Below are positions 16,127-24,497 of a DNA stretch of 64,000 bases, piece after piece; the first letter of the stretch is position 1; every line of letters begins with the position of its first letter. Below the pieces are notes generated by a model. The model had not been told where the DNA came from, made no database searches, and saw nothing but the letters and a program-made list of their open reading frames with translations. The stretch comes from Hymenobacter ruricola (GTDB lineage: Bacteria; Bacteroidota; Bacteroidia; Cytophagales; Hymenobacteraceae), in the NCBI RefSeq assembly GCF_015694525.1, contig NZ_JADQDM010000021.1, forward strand, positions 1 through 64,000, written 5' to 3'. Both the position numbers and the translations under genes were made by a program.

Positions 16127-17686
16127 CTACGCCCGCCGCCCCGCCCGCCACCAGCCAAAAGCAGCCACCCCGGCCAACCCCAGCAGCAGCCAGTCGGCGT
16201 AGCGCCGCACGTCGCGGTACACGTCCAGCGGCTGCAGGGTGGCGTCGGCGCCCGCCAACGCGGGACCGTAGAACGGGTCGTCCTCGGGCTTGGGCAGGGC
16301 ATTGAGCGCCACGGCCACCCCGCGCACCTGCGGCCGTATTGCGGGCCGCAGGGTGTCGTAGCGGGCCGTGGCGGGGTTGAAAACCACGATGCTGAGCAGG
16401 CTGTCAAGCGGAATCAGTCCGGGCCGCCGGGCCACCAGCCGGTACCGAAACAGCTTGCGCCCCCCGCCCGGTGCGAGTTCCTCGCGCACCTCGGGGCCGT
16501 ACACGTCCAGCCCCGGCCGCGTGGGCCACACCGGCGCCAGCACGGCCGCCAGGTTGCCCTGCCCTTCCACCCCAAACGAGTACGTGAACGACTCGCCCAC
16601 CCGGAACCGCGTCCGGCTAATGGCTTCTTTCACCTTGTAGCGGCCCACCGGCACGGCGCCCCGCTGGGTGGCCTGCGGCAGGGGCCGCACCTGCACCGCC
16701 ACGCTGGGCGCGTAGTAGGTTTTGTAGCCGGCCAGGCGGTTGTCCTGCCCGGGCTCGGGCTTTTTGAGGACCTTGAACTTCACCATCGTCAGGGCCAGCG
16801 GGGGGAAGCGCAGGGGCTGGGTGGTGAGGGGGTAATACACGTTTTCGGCCAGCCGGAAGCGCAGGTAGCGCTGGCCCAGGTGGCGCACGGTGTCGGGCGT
16901 CACGCTGGGCTCGGGGCCGGGTTCCTGCCAGGCGGTGGGCTGGTGCAACTCGTGCAGCAGCGGCGGCAGTTGGTCGTTGAAGTCGTGAAAATCCAGCAGG
17001 GCCTGGTCTTCGGGCTTGAGGTAGAAATACAGGCCCACCCGCACGCCTTCGCCCGTGTACACGCTGGGCCGCTCGGCCACCACGGCCAGAAAGGCGTGGT
17101 CGGGCACGTCCTGGTACAGTGCCGGCTTGGGCTTGCCAAACAGCTTGTCGAGGTCGCCCACGGCCTGCAGCGGGGCGGCGGGGTTGGCGGGCCGGGTGAG
17201 GGCGGGCGCGGTGCCGGGCGAAGCTACAGGGCCGCTGGCGGATGGCGTGGCAGGCGGATTGGCGGCGGCCGGGGCGGGCGTCACGCGCACTTTGGCGGCG
17301 GGGCTTTGCAGCACCACGCCGTTCACGGTCAGCTGAAAGGGCTTGATGGCGATGTCGCCCTCGCCGTAGGGCACGTAGCGCTGGGTGATGGTGACGTCGG
17401 TGAATCGGCGGCCCTGCACCGTGCGGGTGGTGTTGGTGCGGACTTTAGTGGTTTTCTTAAAGCCGTCGAGCTCCGGAAACTCCGAATACTGGCCCAGCGT
17501 GCCGCCCCGCAGCCGAAACCCCAGCGTGAACGTGCCCGTGACGGGCAGCGTGGCCGGGCCGGGCACGAGCACCACGTCGGCTGGGGCCGCGGCGCCGGGC
17601 TTGGGAGGCGCGCCCGGCTGGGCCGCTACCGGTTCGGCGCCCGCCAGTAGCCAGAGCAAGGTGATTATCTCAAAAAGTCTCCCCAT
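16127..17686 (-). CDS. batD: BatD family protein (oxygen-tolerance / von Willebrand cluster component)
   Basis: The 519-residue protein has a signal peptide (MGRLFEIITLLWLLAGAEPVAAQ), beta-sandwich BatD domains (GTFTLGFRLRGG... FKKTTKVRTNTTRTVQGRRFTDVTITQRYVPY; later FRVGESFTYSFGVEGQGNLA) and a C-terminal membrane helix (WLLLGLAGVAAFGWWRAGRRA). BatD normally acts with BatA/B/C/E and MoxR at the inner membrane in aerotolerance or envelope stress. Here no batA-C genes lie nearby; a MoxR gene is 35 kb away. A Pro/Ala-rich insert (about 150-190) is present. ATG 17686 is set by the signal peptide. Confidence 0.85.
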   Translation of the reverse strand: MGRLFEIITLLWLLAGAEPVAAQPGAPPKPGAAAPADVVLVPGPATLPVTGTFTLGFRLRGGTLGQYSEFPELDGFKKTTKVRTNTTRTVQGRRFTDVTITQRYVPYGEGDIAIKPFQLTVNGVVLQSPAAKVRVTPAPAAANPPATPSASGPVASPGTAPALTRPANPAAPLQAVGDLDKLFGKPKPALYQDVPDHAFLAVVAERPSVYTGEGVRVGLYFYLKPEDQALLDFHDFNDQLPPLLHELHQPTAWQEPGPEPSVTPDTVRHLGQRYLRFRLAENVYYPLTTQPLRFPPLALTMVKFKVLKKPEPGQDNRLAGYKTYYAPSVAVQVRPLPQATQRGAVPVGRYKVKEAISRTRFRVGESFTYSFGVEGQGNLAAVLAPVWPTRPGLDVYGPEVREELAPGGGRKLFRYRLVARRPGLIPLDSLLSIVVFNPATARYDTLRPAIRPQVRGVAVALNALPKPEDDPFYGPALAGADATLQPLDVYRDVRRYADWLLLGLAGVAAFGWWRAGRRA

Positions 17687-17971
17687 AACTGCTGGCGCGA
17701 TTGCAGGCCCTAAAAGTAGCTTCCAACGTCGGAATCCGCTTTTTGCGGCGAAAGCAGCACTCTCGATATAAACCAAAGCAGTGAATTTTGCAAGCTGTAC
17801 AAGCTATATTTTTAGCTTAACCAATCCTTTTTTAGCTAAACTACCGTATCTGCCTTCACAATCCCCGAACTGTTCAGGTTTTCCGCTGTAAAAACGGGCC
17901 ACTGGCGCCGTGCGGGCATTTATTGCCTTTTCTCAACCGTCATTCATTTTTCCACCAAACGTTTCTCACCC

Positions 17972-18739
17972 ATGTCCGACAATCTTCAGCCCCGGGGCTC
18001 CGACGATGCCACGTTCGCGCAGCCGCTGTATACGCCCATCAAGCGGCGCTCCTTTTTCATGTACGCCGGCGCTACGGCCGGGGCTTCGGCCCTGGTGCTG
18101 GCTGGGTGCTCGAAAGACAGCCCGGACCCGGTGAAACCCAACCTGCCCAACGGCAACTCGACTACCGCCGACGGCTCCATCAGCCTGGGCTCGGGCGACG
18201 TGGGCGTGCTCAACTACGCCTACGCTCTGGAGCAGCTCGAAGCCGATTTCTATGCCAAGGTGGCGGCTGGCAGCGTGCTGTCGGGTGCCGAGTTGGCTTA
18301 CTTCCAGCAAGTGGCCAAGCACGAAGCCATTCACCGCGACTTCTTCAAGGCGGCCATCACCCGCGACGCCCCCGGCCAGACGCTGCGTGGCCTCACGCCG
18401 AAATACCCCACCGGCACCTTCGACACGCGCACCAGCATCCTGGCCACCGCCAAGGCGTTTGAAGACCTTGGCGTATCGGCCTACAACGGCGCCGGCAAGC
18501 TCATCAAAAATGCCGCTTACCTGGTAATTGCCGGGCAGATTGTGTCGGTTGAAGCCCGCCACGCCGCCTACATCCGCGACCTGATTGCGCCTGGCACCTT
18601 TGCCGAAGACGGCAACGCCGCTACCTCCGTAAACGCCCAGGGGCTGGATTTGGTGATGACGCCCACGGCCGTACTTGCCACGGCCCAGGCCTTCATCACC
18701 GAGAAGCTCGACGGCAGCAGCATCGGGGTCAACGCCTAG
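17972..18739 (+). CDS. Ferritin-like di-iron domain lipoprotein, Tat-type signal (paralog 1)
   Basis: The 255-residue protein carries an RRSFFMYAGATAGASALVLAGC leader, a Tat-like signal with lipobox Cys46. The four-helix ferritin-like domain keeps a full set of likely iron ligands: Glu87/Glu90 (LEQLEADFY), E118xxH121 (KHEAIH), Glu164 (AFEDLG) and E194xxH197 (SVEARHAAYIRD). It resembles the desiccation-related (PCC13-62-type) ferritin-like group. It is first of four adjacent paralogs and 33 bp ahead of the second, so probably co-transcribed. Enzymatic activity in this group is poorly defined; iron or oxidant handling outside the inner membrane is inferred. Confidence 0.85.
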   Translation: MSDNLQPRGSDDATFAQPLYTPIKRRSFFMYAGATAGASALVLAGCSKDSPDPVKPNLPNGNSTTADGSISLGSGDVGVLNYAYALEQLEADFYAKVAAGSVLSGAELAYFQQVAKHEAIHRDFFKAAITRDAPGQTLRGLTPKYPTGTFDTRTSILATAKAFEDLGVSAYNGAGKLIKNAAYLVIAGQIVSVEARHAAYIRDLIAPGTFAEDGNAATSVNAQGLDLVMTPTAVLATAQAFITEKLDGSSIGVNA

Positions 18740-18772
18740 TCCTTTCCCATTCACTCGTAATCAATTCTCGCC

Positions 18773-19609
18773 ATGAATTTCTTCAATATCATCAACCAAC
18801 TGGCCGAAGTGGACCCCGACGTGATGGGCCGCCTCGACACGCGCCGTTCGGTTTTCAACTCGCTCACCACCCTCGGCAAGCGCACCGCCCTGGCCGCGGG
18901 CCCGGCGCTGCTGGCTTCGTTCTTCACCAAAGCCTACGCGGGCACCACCGCCGGCGACCCCAAAGAGGTGTTCAACTACGCCCTGTCGCTGGAACTGCTG
19001 GAAGCCGACTTCTACAAGAAGATGGTGGCCTCGCAATATTTCTCCGGCCAAAGCGCCGCTTACCAGGGCGCCATCAACCAGATTCTGAAAAATGAAAACG
19101 CCCACGTGGCCTTGTTGCAGGCCGTGGTGAGCGGCATTGGCGGCACGCCCGTGACGGGCAACGCCTTCAGCACGACGGTTTTTAACGGCCTGGGCTCGTT
19201 CGCGGCCCAGCTGGAAGTGGCGCAGTTGCTGGAAGACACCGGGGTGCGCGCCTACAAAGGCCGCGCCGGCGACCTGCTGGGCATCGCCGACGTCACCATC
19301 GGCGGCACCGCCTACAACCCGCTCGAAACCGCGCTGCGCATCCACTCGGTGGAAGCCCGCCACGCGGCCCACATCCGCACCATGCGCGGCCAGACGCCCT
19401 GGATTACGGGCAGCGGCGACAAGGACAGCCAGCCCAACTACGCGGGCGCCATCCCCGAAAGCAACACCACCCAGTCGGGCGTGAGCCTGATTGCGGCCAA
19501 CGCCATCACGCCCAACACCACGTATTCGGCCGCCGACGCCGCCGCTTCGTTCGACGAGATTCTGACCCCGACCGAAGTGGGTGCCCTCGTGACCCCGCTC
19601 AAACAATAG
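18773..19609 (+). CDS. Ferritin-like di-iron domain protein (paralog 2)
   Basis: The 278-residue paralog of the preceding gene has an N-terminal stretch DTRRSVFNSLTTLGKRTALAAGPALLASFF that resembles a Tat signal without a lipobox, followed by the ferritin-like bundle. Ligands are all present: Glu74/Glu77 (LELLEADFY), E108xxH111 (KNENAHVALL), Glu154 (QLLEDTG) and E194xxH197 (SVEARHAAHIRT). The C-terminal tail ends FDEILTPTEVGALVTPLKQ, similar to paralog 4 (AFDEPISSAAAQAAL). A strong hairpin terminator follows, closing the first pair. Confidence 0.85.
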   Translation: MNFFNIINQLAEVDPDVMGRLDTRRSVFNSLTTLGKRTALAAGPALLASFFTKAYAGTTAGDPKEVFNYALSLELLEADFYKKMVASQYFSGQSAAYQGAINQILKNENAHVALLQAVVSGIGGTPVTGNAFSTTVFNGLGSFAAQLEVAQLLEDTGVRAYKGRAGDLLGIADVTIGGTAYNPLETALRIHSVEARHAAHIRTMRGQTPWITGSGDKDSQPNYAGAIPESNTTQSGVSLIAANAITPNTTYSAADAAASFDEILTPTEVGALVTPLKQ

Positions 19610-19632
19610 CCCCGGGCATAGCCTTTTGAGCG

Positions 19633-19686
19633 GCCAAAAAACAGCGCCGGTTCTGCATCTCGCGGAACCGGCGCTGTTTTTTTGGC
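19633..19686 (+). terminator. Rho-independent terminator after ferritin-like pair 1
   Basis: Perfect long arms (GCCAAAAAACAGCGCCGGTT and its inverse with an extra T) surround an 11-base loop and include an internal T-run; the structure works on both strands. Confidence 0.85.
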
Positions 19687-19713
19687 CTTTGCAACCATTG
19701 GAGGGGCAGCGAG

Positions 19714-19721
19714 TACCTTTG
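19714..19721 (+). promoter_or_regulatory. Bacteroidetes-type -7 element (TACCTTTG) for ferritin-like pair 2
   Basis: TACCTTTG with TTTG at 19688-19691 (22-bp gap) as a -33 candidate, 51 bp before the start of paralog 3. Together with the terminator at 19633 it makes pair 2 a separate transcription unit. Confidence 0.65.
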
Positions 19722-19771
19722 CAGTAGCCCATGGCCCGAGGTTTCGGGCCGGCCGATTGAATTAGCTAAGC

Positions 19772-20500
19772 ATGTCTGAACACTCCCATTCGCCCGCCTG
19801 GCGGGCACAACCGCTGGGACGGCGCGGTTTTCTACGGGTTTCGGCCGCATCGGCGGCCACGGTGGCCCTCGTGGCCGCCACGGGGTGCGACACCTCGACC
19901 CCGACTCCCGAACTCCCCGACCCGCACCTGCTGCCCCTGCCCGCCGACGATAACGGCCTGTTTTATCAGACCTACTTGCTGGCGCTGGCGAAGTCGACCT
20001 TGTACCAGAAAGTGGTTGAAACCCCGCCCGCCGACCTGACGGCGCCCGAGCGCGCCCTCTTCCTGAACATGTACGACCACGAGGTAGCCTACCGCGAGCT
20101 GCTGCGCTACTACCTTGACCCCGCCCTGACGGCACAGCTGTTTCCTACCGATTTTGCGTTCAACCTCAGCTCCTTCACGCTCAGCACGCGGGCAGGCCTG
20201 CTGGCCGCCGCACAAAAGCTGGAAGATTTGGCCGCGGCCTTCTACCCGGTCATTATTCCGCTGTTTAGCAGCGCCGCCTCCTACCAGCGCCAGTTGCTGC
20301 TGAAGGCCTCGTCGGTGCAGGCCCGCCACGCGGCCGTGGTGCGCGACCTGCTCGTGCCCGGCTCTTTTGCCAACGACGACGTGGTGGACGCCGCCGGCCA
20401 GCTTCTCCCGAAAACCCCGGTGGAAGTGAACGCCGCGCTGGCGCCGTTTTTTGCCCCTTACGTCATTTCCGTCGCCAGTTTGCCCGTTCCCGTTGTATGA
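19772..20500 (+). CDS. Ferritin-like fold lipoprotein with degenerate metal site (paralog 3)
   Basis: The 242-residue protein has a Tat-like lipoprotein leader (LGRRGFLRVSAASAATVALVAATGC, Cys39). It aligns with paralog 1 but key ligands are changed: the first helix reads LLALAKSTLY (Ala71/Lys74 for Glu), the first ExxH is E104xxY107, and the second is Q183xxH186 (SVQARHAAVVRDL). Only Glu151 (KLEDLA) and His186 remain as expected. It is therefore probably not a working di-iron protein by itself; it may be structural or pair with paralog 4. Its stop overlaps the next start by 4 bp (ATGA). Confidence 0.8.
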   Translation: MSEHSHSPAWRAQPLGRRGFLRVSAASAATVALVAATGCDTSTPTPELPDPHLLPLPADDNGLFYQTYLLALAKSTLYQKVVETPPADLTAPERALFLNMYDHEVAYRELLRYYLDPALTAQLFPTDFAFNLSSFTLSTRAGLLAAAQKLEDLAAAFYPVIIPLFSSAASYQRQLLLKASSVQARHAAVVRDLLVPGSFANDDVVDAAGQLLPKTPVEVNAALAPFFAPYVISVASLPVPVV

Positions 20501-21354
20501 AGCTGATTTCCCTTCTTGACCATTTGGCGGCCACGCCCCCGGCCGGGGGCGCCGCGCCGCGCCGGGCGTTGCTGCAGCAACTGGGCCGGGCCGCCGTGGC
20601 GGCGCTGCCGCTGGGCCTGGGCGCGGCCCTGCCCGCCGCCGCCGAAACCAAAGACACTTCGCTCGACGCCGTGAGCCAGCTGCTACTGCTGGAGCGCCTA
20701 GTGTCGGCCTTCTACACCCGGGCCCTGGCCGTGAACGGGCTGATTCCGGCCGCGCAGGCCCCCGATTTCCAGCGCATCCTGCGCCATCAGAACCAGCACG
20801 TGGCCCTGCTCACGCAGGCCCTGCAAGACGGCGGCGCCATTTTGCCCCCAATGCCGGCCTTCGATTTCAGCGGGCAGCGCAACGTGGCCGCCAACCCCGT
20901 GCTGTTTCCCAACGTGCTGAGCGTGTACGATGACTTTCTGGCCCTGGCCCAGCAGCTCGAAGACCTGAGCGTGCGGCTCTACAAAGGGCAGGTGTTCAAC
21001 ATCGCCTACGACGCCAAGCTCTACAAAGCGGCCCTGCGCATTCACGCCGTCGAGGCCGAGCATTCGGCCCACGTGCGCGGGCTGCGCCGCAGCCGCGGTG
21101 CCACCGTGAAAAACTGGCCCAGCAGCACCGACGCCGCCATTGCGCGCCCAGCCGGGGCCCAGGCCTTGGCCACTGCCGCCACGGGCGGCGAGGAAAACTT
21201 GCTGCACGAGCGGCTGGCCGGCGCCACGGTGCCCTTCCCCACCATCCTGAACGTGTTCAGGCTCACTTTCGTGAGCGATGAGTCCATTGCTGAGGCATTT
21301 GACGAGCCCATAAGCTCCGCCGCAGCTCAAGCGGCCCTCAGCCTGTTCTTCTAA
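20497..21354 (+). CDS. Ferritin-like domain protein, partly degenerate metal site (paralog 4)
   Basis: The 285-residue protein has a basic-hydrophobic leader (APRRALLQQLGRAAVAALPLGLGAALPAAAE) resembling a Tat signal. Ligand positions: Glu66 kept (LLERLVSAFY; the second Glu is Val69), Q98xxH101 replaces the first ExxH, Glu155 (QQLEDLS) and E186xxH189 (AVEAEHSAHVRGL) are kept. It overlaps paralog 3 by 4 bp, so the two are translationally coupled and may form a hetero-oligomer. A hairpin terminator lies 43 bp downstream. Confidence 0.82.
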   Translation: MKLISLLDHLAATPPAGGAAPRRALLQQLGRAAVAALPLGLGAALPAAAETKDTSLDAVSQLLLLERLVSAFYTRALAVNGLIPAAQAPDFQRILRHQNQHVALLTQALQDGGAILPPMPAFDFSGQRNVAANPVLFPNVLSVYDDFLALAQQLEDLSVRLYKGQVFNIAYDAKLYKAALRIHAVEAEHSAHVRGLRRSRGATVKNWPSSTDAAIARPAGAQALATAATGGEENLLHERLAGATVPFPTILNVFRLTFVSDESIAEAFDEPISSAAAQAALSLFF

Positions 21355-21396
21355 AGAGGGCAATATAGCGCGATATAAAATTTTGGCATTTTGCAG

Positions 21397-21424
21397 AAAA
21401 AGAGTGGCCCTGGCCGCTCTTTTT
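21397..21424 (+). terminator. Rho-independent terminator after ferritin-like pair 2
   Basis: Arms AAAAAGAGtGGCC and GGCCgCTCTTTTT with a 2-base loop region and T-run. Confidence 0.8.
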
Positions 21425-21576
21425 GCGTATCCGGGCACCCAAGCCGGCTGCACCAGGCGCAAGCTATTGCGTTGCCCCGCCGGCCGGTTGTACCTTCATT
21501 ATCAGGCAGCTGCCAAGCTCTCCCGTAGGGCCCGCGGCCACCTCCACCCTTCCCCTTCCTCGTATTCTCTGATGCT

Positions 21577-21792
21577 ATGCTAGACTACGTAAAAATGATT
21601 CTGGTCAAGGTCAGCTTCAGCAAGGCGCTGTTCGAGAAAGAGCTGCGCAAAGCCCTCAAAATGCTGCTCCCCGCCGAGCTGTCCGATTTCCGGGCCTGGT
21701 GCTACCAGCAGTTTGCACGGGTGTACCGGCGGGTGCTGAAAAAGGTGTTTGGCAACCCTCACGGCGTTTCGCCGGTGGTGGCGGTCGGGTAG
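21577..21792 (+). CDS. Small basic hypothetical protein (71 aa)
   Basis: The product MLDYVKMILVKVSFSKALFEKELRKALKMLL... is a mostly helical, basic protein with a hydrophobic-amphipathic start; the sequence to VLKKVF looks like a conserved small protein rather than a shadow frame, with GC-rich third positions. The last 34 bp overlap the 3' end of the converging queG gene, so its C-terminal tail (NPHGVSPVVAVG) is read from antisense queG sequence. No family recognised. Confidence 0.55.
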   Translation: MLDYVKMILVKVSFSKALFEKELRKALKMLLPAELSDFRAWCYQQFARVYRRVLKKVFGNPHGVSPVVAVG

Positions 21793-22718
21793 GCGGCCAC
21801 AAATTGGATGTTGCGTTTTAGCCCCTCGTAGCCCGTGCGCTTCACGGCCGACTGGCGAAACAGCTCCGTAAATAATTCGTGGGTGATTTCGCGCCAGTCG
21901 CCGGGCGTCAGGTCTTTCAGGCCGGGCGCGGGGTCGAACTGCGGCTCGGTGTGCGGTTTGCTGAAGCGGTTCCAGGGGCACACGTCCTGGCAGATGTCGC
22001 AGCCAAAGACCCAGTTGCCGAACTGTCCGGCCACCTCGGTCGGAATCTGGTCCTTGAGTTCGATGGTGAAGTAGCTGATGCACTTGCTACCGTCCACCAC
22101 GTAGGGCTCCGTAATGGCCTGCGTGGGGCAGGCGTCGAGGCACTTGGTGCAAGTGCCGCAGTAGTCGCGGATGGGCCCGTCGGCGGGCAGGTCCACATCC
22201 ACAATCAGTTCGGCGATGAAATAGAACGAGCCCGTGCCCGGCGTTATCAGGTTCGAATTTTTGCCCACCCAGCCCAGACCAGATTTCTTCGCCCAGGCCT
22301 TGTCCAGCACCGGGGCCGAATCGACGAAGCAGCGCCCACCAATCTGGCCGATTTCGGCTTCCATGTCGGCCAGCAGCATCTTCAGCTTGTCTTTGATGAC
22401 GAAGTGGTAGTCGCGCCCGTAAGCGTACTTGCTGATTTTGAGCGTATCGTCGGACTGCTGATTTTCCGGCGCGGGGTAGTAGTTGAGCAGCAGCGAAATC
22501 ACCGATTTGGCGCCGTCCACCAGCAGGCGCGGGTCGAGGCGCTTGTCGAAGTGGTTTTCCATGTAGCCCATGCGGCCGTTCATGCGCTTCGTGAGCCAGG
22601 TTTCAAGGCGCGGGGCTTCTTCCTCCAAAAACTCGGCCTTCGAGATGCCGCAGGCCATGAAGCCCAGCTCCGCCGCGCGGCGCTTGATGAACGGGGCCCA
22701 TTGAGACTGTGGAAGCAT
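21759..22718 (-). CDS. queG: Epoxyqueuosine reductase
   Basis: Catalyses the last step of queuosine synthesis in tRNA, epoxyqueuosine to queuosine, using cobalamin and two 4Fe-4S clusters. The 319-residue protein carries the ferredoxin-like motifs CGTCTKCLDACP (about residues 187-198) and CDICQDVCPW (about 240-249), the N-terminal GFMACGISKAEFLEEEAPRL and the conserved KSVISLLLNYYP and KKSGLGWVGKNSNLI. Length is normal. It starts 17 bp after the DUF1905/YdeI gene, so the two are likely co-transcribed. Confidence 0.96.
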   Translation of the reverse strand: MLPQSQWAPFIKRRAAELGFMACGISKAEFLEEEAPRLETWLTKRMNGRMGYMENHFDKRLDPRLLVDGAKSVISLLLNYYPAPENQQSDDTLKISKYAYGRDYHFVIKDKLKMLLADMEAEIGQIGGRCFVDSAPVLDKAWAKKSGLGWVGKNSNLITPGTGSFYFIAELIVDVDLPADGPIRDYCGTCTKCLDACPTQAITEPYVVDGSKCISYFTIELKDQIPTEVAGQFGNWVFGCDICQDVCPWNRFSKPHTEPQFDPAPGLKDLTPGDWREITHELFTELFRQSAVKRTGYEGLKRNIQFVAAYPTATTGETP

Positions 22719-22735
22719 GCTTGGCAGAAGTGAAG

Positions 22736-23218
22736 TTAAGGCCGGTCGCGGCCGACGAAGCGGTTTTTGCCCAGCAAAAAGCCAATGGCAAGGCCCAGGT
22801 TGCGCTCGAGGCTCTCAGCGGTTTTCAGGCTGAGGAGGTAGCGCACCACCTCGTGCTGCCACGAGGGCGCCAGCCGGGCAAACACCTCCCGGGCTTCGGG
22901 AGTTTCGGCCAGCGCCTGCTCGAAGGCCGGGCAACTGAGCACCGGCGCGGCCACCGGGTTGTAATCCAGGGCAATGTCCAGCACCTCGCCGATGCGGCGG
23001 GGCGAGTTGGGCAGCATCAGCAGGTTGATGTAGAGGCGCCAGAGGCCGGCGTAGCGCACCAGCGTTTGCTGGTAGGGCCGGCCGTGCACGGTGCCGTGCA
23101 CGCGGATAGGGCCTTTGCTGCGCCCCGCCTGGGCAAACACGTCGGCCAGCACCGCATCGGGCACCTGCACAAACGGGTTCACGCCAATCAGCTCCAGCGT
23201 CGCGGTAAAAGTGTGCAT
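22736..23218 (-). CDS. DUF1905 / YdeI-OmdA family protein
   Basis: The 160-residue protein begins MHTFTATLELIGVNPFVQVP, a DUF1905 barrel (about residues 1-85; RVHGTVHGRPYQQTLV, GLWRLYIN), followed by a YdeI/OmdA-like helical part (about 100-145; FEQALAETPEAREVFARLAPSWQHEVVRYLLSLKTAESLERNL). YdeI-type proteins are loosely linked to resistance to bacteriocins and cationic peptides, but the biochemical role is unknown. ATG 23218 is used, not the upstream TTG. Upstream of queG, 17 bp apart. Confidence 0.85.
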   Translation of the reverse strand: MHTFTATLELIGVNPFVQVPDAVLADVFAQAGRSKGPIRVHGTVHGRPYQQTLVRYAGLWRLYINLLMLPNSPRRIGEVLDIALDYNPVAAPVLSCPAFEQALAETPEAREVFARLAPSWQHEVVRYLLSLKTAESLERNLGLAIGFLLGKNRFVGRDRP

Positions 23219-23236
23219 GAGCAACTGACTACACGC

Positions 23237-23267
23237 AAAAACGCACCGCCGGCGGGCGGTGCGTTTT
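23237..23267 (-). terminator. Hairpin terminator between ruvB and DUF1905 gene
   Basis: Perfect arms AAAACGCACCGCC and GGCGGTGCGTTTT around a GGCG loop; it ends the ruvB transcript on the minus strand. Confidence 0.75.
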
Positions 23268-23283
23268 CACAGGACAAAACAGG

Positions 23284-24339
23284 TTACGAGGTTATCTCGT
23301 CAAACAGGCTGGCGCCGTTGTTGCCGCGCAGGTGGTTGGGCAACAGCCGCCCCAGGTGCTGGTATGCCGCCTCAGTGGCCTCGCGGCCGCGGCTGGTGCG
23401 CTTGATGTAGCCTTCCTGAATGAGGAAGGGCTCGTACACTTCTTCGATGGTTTCGCCCTCTTCGCCGCAGGCCGTGGCGATGGTGCTGATGCCCACCGGG
23501 CCGCCCTTGAACTTGTCGATAATCGTGGTCAGGATGCGCTTGTCCATGTCGTCGAGGCCGCGGGCGTCTACGTCGAGGGCATTGAGGGCAAACTGCGCGA
23601 TTTCGACCGTGATGGTGCCGTCGCCTTTGATTTGGGCAAAGTCGCGGGTGCGGCGCAGCAGGTTGTTGGCGATGCGGGGCGTGCCGCGCGAGCGGCGGGC
23701 AATTTCAAAGGCCGCATCTTCGTGGATGGGCGTGCCCAGGATTTCGGCCGAGCGCTGCACAATGGTGGTCAGCAGCTTGGAATCGTAGTACTCCAGGCGG
23801 GCCGAGATGCCGAAGCGGGCCCGCAGCGGCGCCGTGAGCATGCCCGAGCGCGTGGTGGCGCCCACCAGGGTGAAGGGCGACAGCGAAATCTGCACCGAGC
23901 GGGCGTTGGGGCCCGAGTCGAGCATGATGTCGATGCGGTAGTCCTCCATCGCCGAGTACAGGTACTCTTCCACCACGGGGTTGAGGCGGTGGATTTCGTC
24001 GATGAACAGCACGTCGTGCGGCTCCAGATTGGTGAGCAGGCCGGCCAGGTCGCTAGGCTTATCCAGCACCGGGCCGCTGGTCATCTTGATGCCCGAGCCC
24101 AGTTCGTTGGCGATGATGTGCGAGAGGGTGGTTTTGCCCAGGCCGGGAGGGCCGTGCAGCAGCACGTGGTCGAGGGCGTCGCCGCGCTGCTTGGCGGCGG
24201 CCACGAAGACCTTCAGGTTCTCCAGAATTTTATCCTGGCCCGTAAAATCGTCGAAACTGAGCGGCCGCAGGGCTTTGTCGATGTCCTTGTCGGTGGCATC
24301 AAACCCGTCGGTGCCGCCGGTGAGAAAGGCTTCGCGCAT
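23284..24339 (-). CDS. ruvB: Holliday junction branch-migration helicase RuvB
   Basis: A AAA+ motor that with RuvA drives branch migration of Holliday junctions during recombinational repair. The 351-residue protein shows the typical N-terminus (LRPLSFDDFTGQDKILENLKVFV), Walker A GPPGLGKT (63-70), Walker B LFIDEIHRL, sensor GATTRSGMLTAPLRARFGI, arginine finger region and the C-terminal winged helix ending IKRTSRGREATEAAYQHLG. Length is normal. ruvA and ruvC are not in the window. Confidence 0.98.
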   Translation of the reverse strand: MREAFLTGGTDGFDATDKDIDKALRPLSFDDFTGQDKILENLKVFVAAAKQRGDALDHVLLHGPPGLGKTTLSHIIANELGSGIKMTSGPVLDKPSDLAGLLTNLEPHDVLFIDEIHRLNPVVEEYLYSAMEDYRIDIMLDSGPNARSVQISLSPFTLVGATTRSGMLTAPLRARFGISARLEYYDSKLLTTIVQRSAEILGTPIHEDAAFEIARRSRGTPRIANNLLRRTRDFAQIKGDGTITVEIAQFALNALDVDARGLDDMDKRILTTIIDKFKGGPVGISTIATACGEEGETIEEVYEPFLIQEGYIKRTSRGREATEAAYQHLGRLLPNHLRGNNGASLFDEITS

Positions 24340-24430
24340 AGATATAGTTGCTAAAATTATTGGTCGCTCGTTGCTAAGCTAATGAGTAACTAATTTGCCT
24401 GCAAAAAAGCTCCGTGTACTAAAGAAAAAT

Positions 24431-24482
24431 CGTCTGTCATCCTGAGCATTCTGCGAAAGCAGAATGCTCAGGATGACAGACG
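24431..24482. repeat. Palindrome family A, copy 2 (short, perfect, GAAA loop)
   Basis: A perfect inverted repeat with 24-bp arms (24431-24454 and 24459-24482; CGTCTGTCATCCTGAGCATT start) and a GAAA tetraloop. Shortest member of the family, lying between the ruvB start and the HIRAN gene end. Confidence 0.9.
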
Positions 24483-24497
24483 GCCTGAAAAGACTTT

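Noticed and set aside
15103..17650. Long plus-strand frames opposite aroC and batD
   Set aside because: The minus-strand products are recognisable proteins with full-length motifs; the plus frames show only shadow-type composition.
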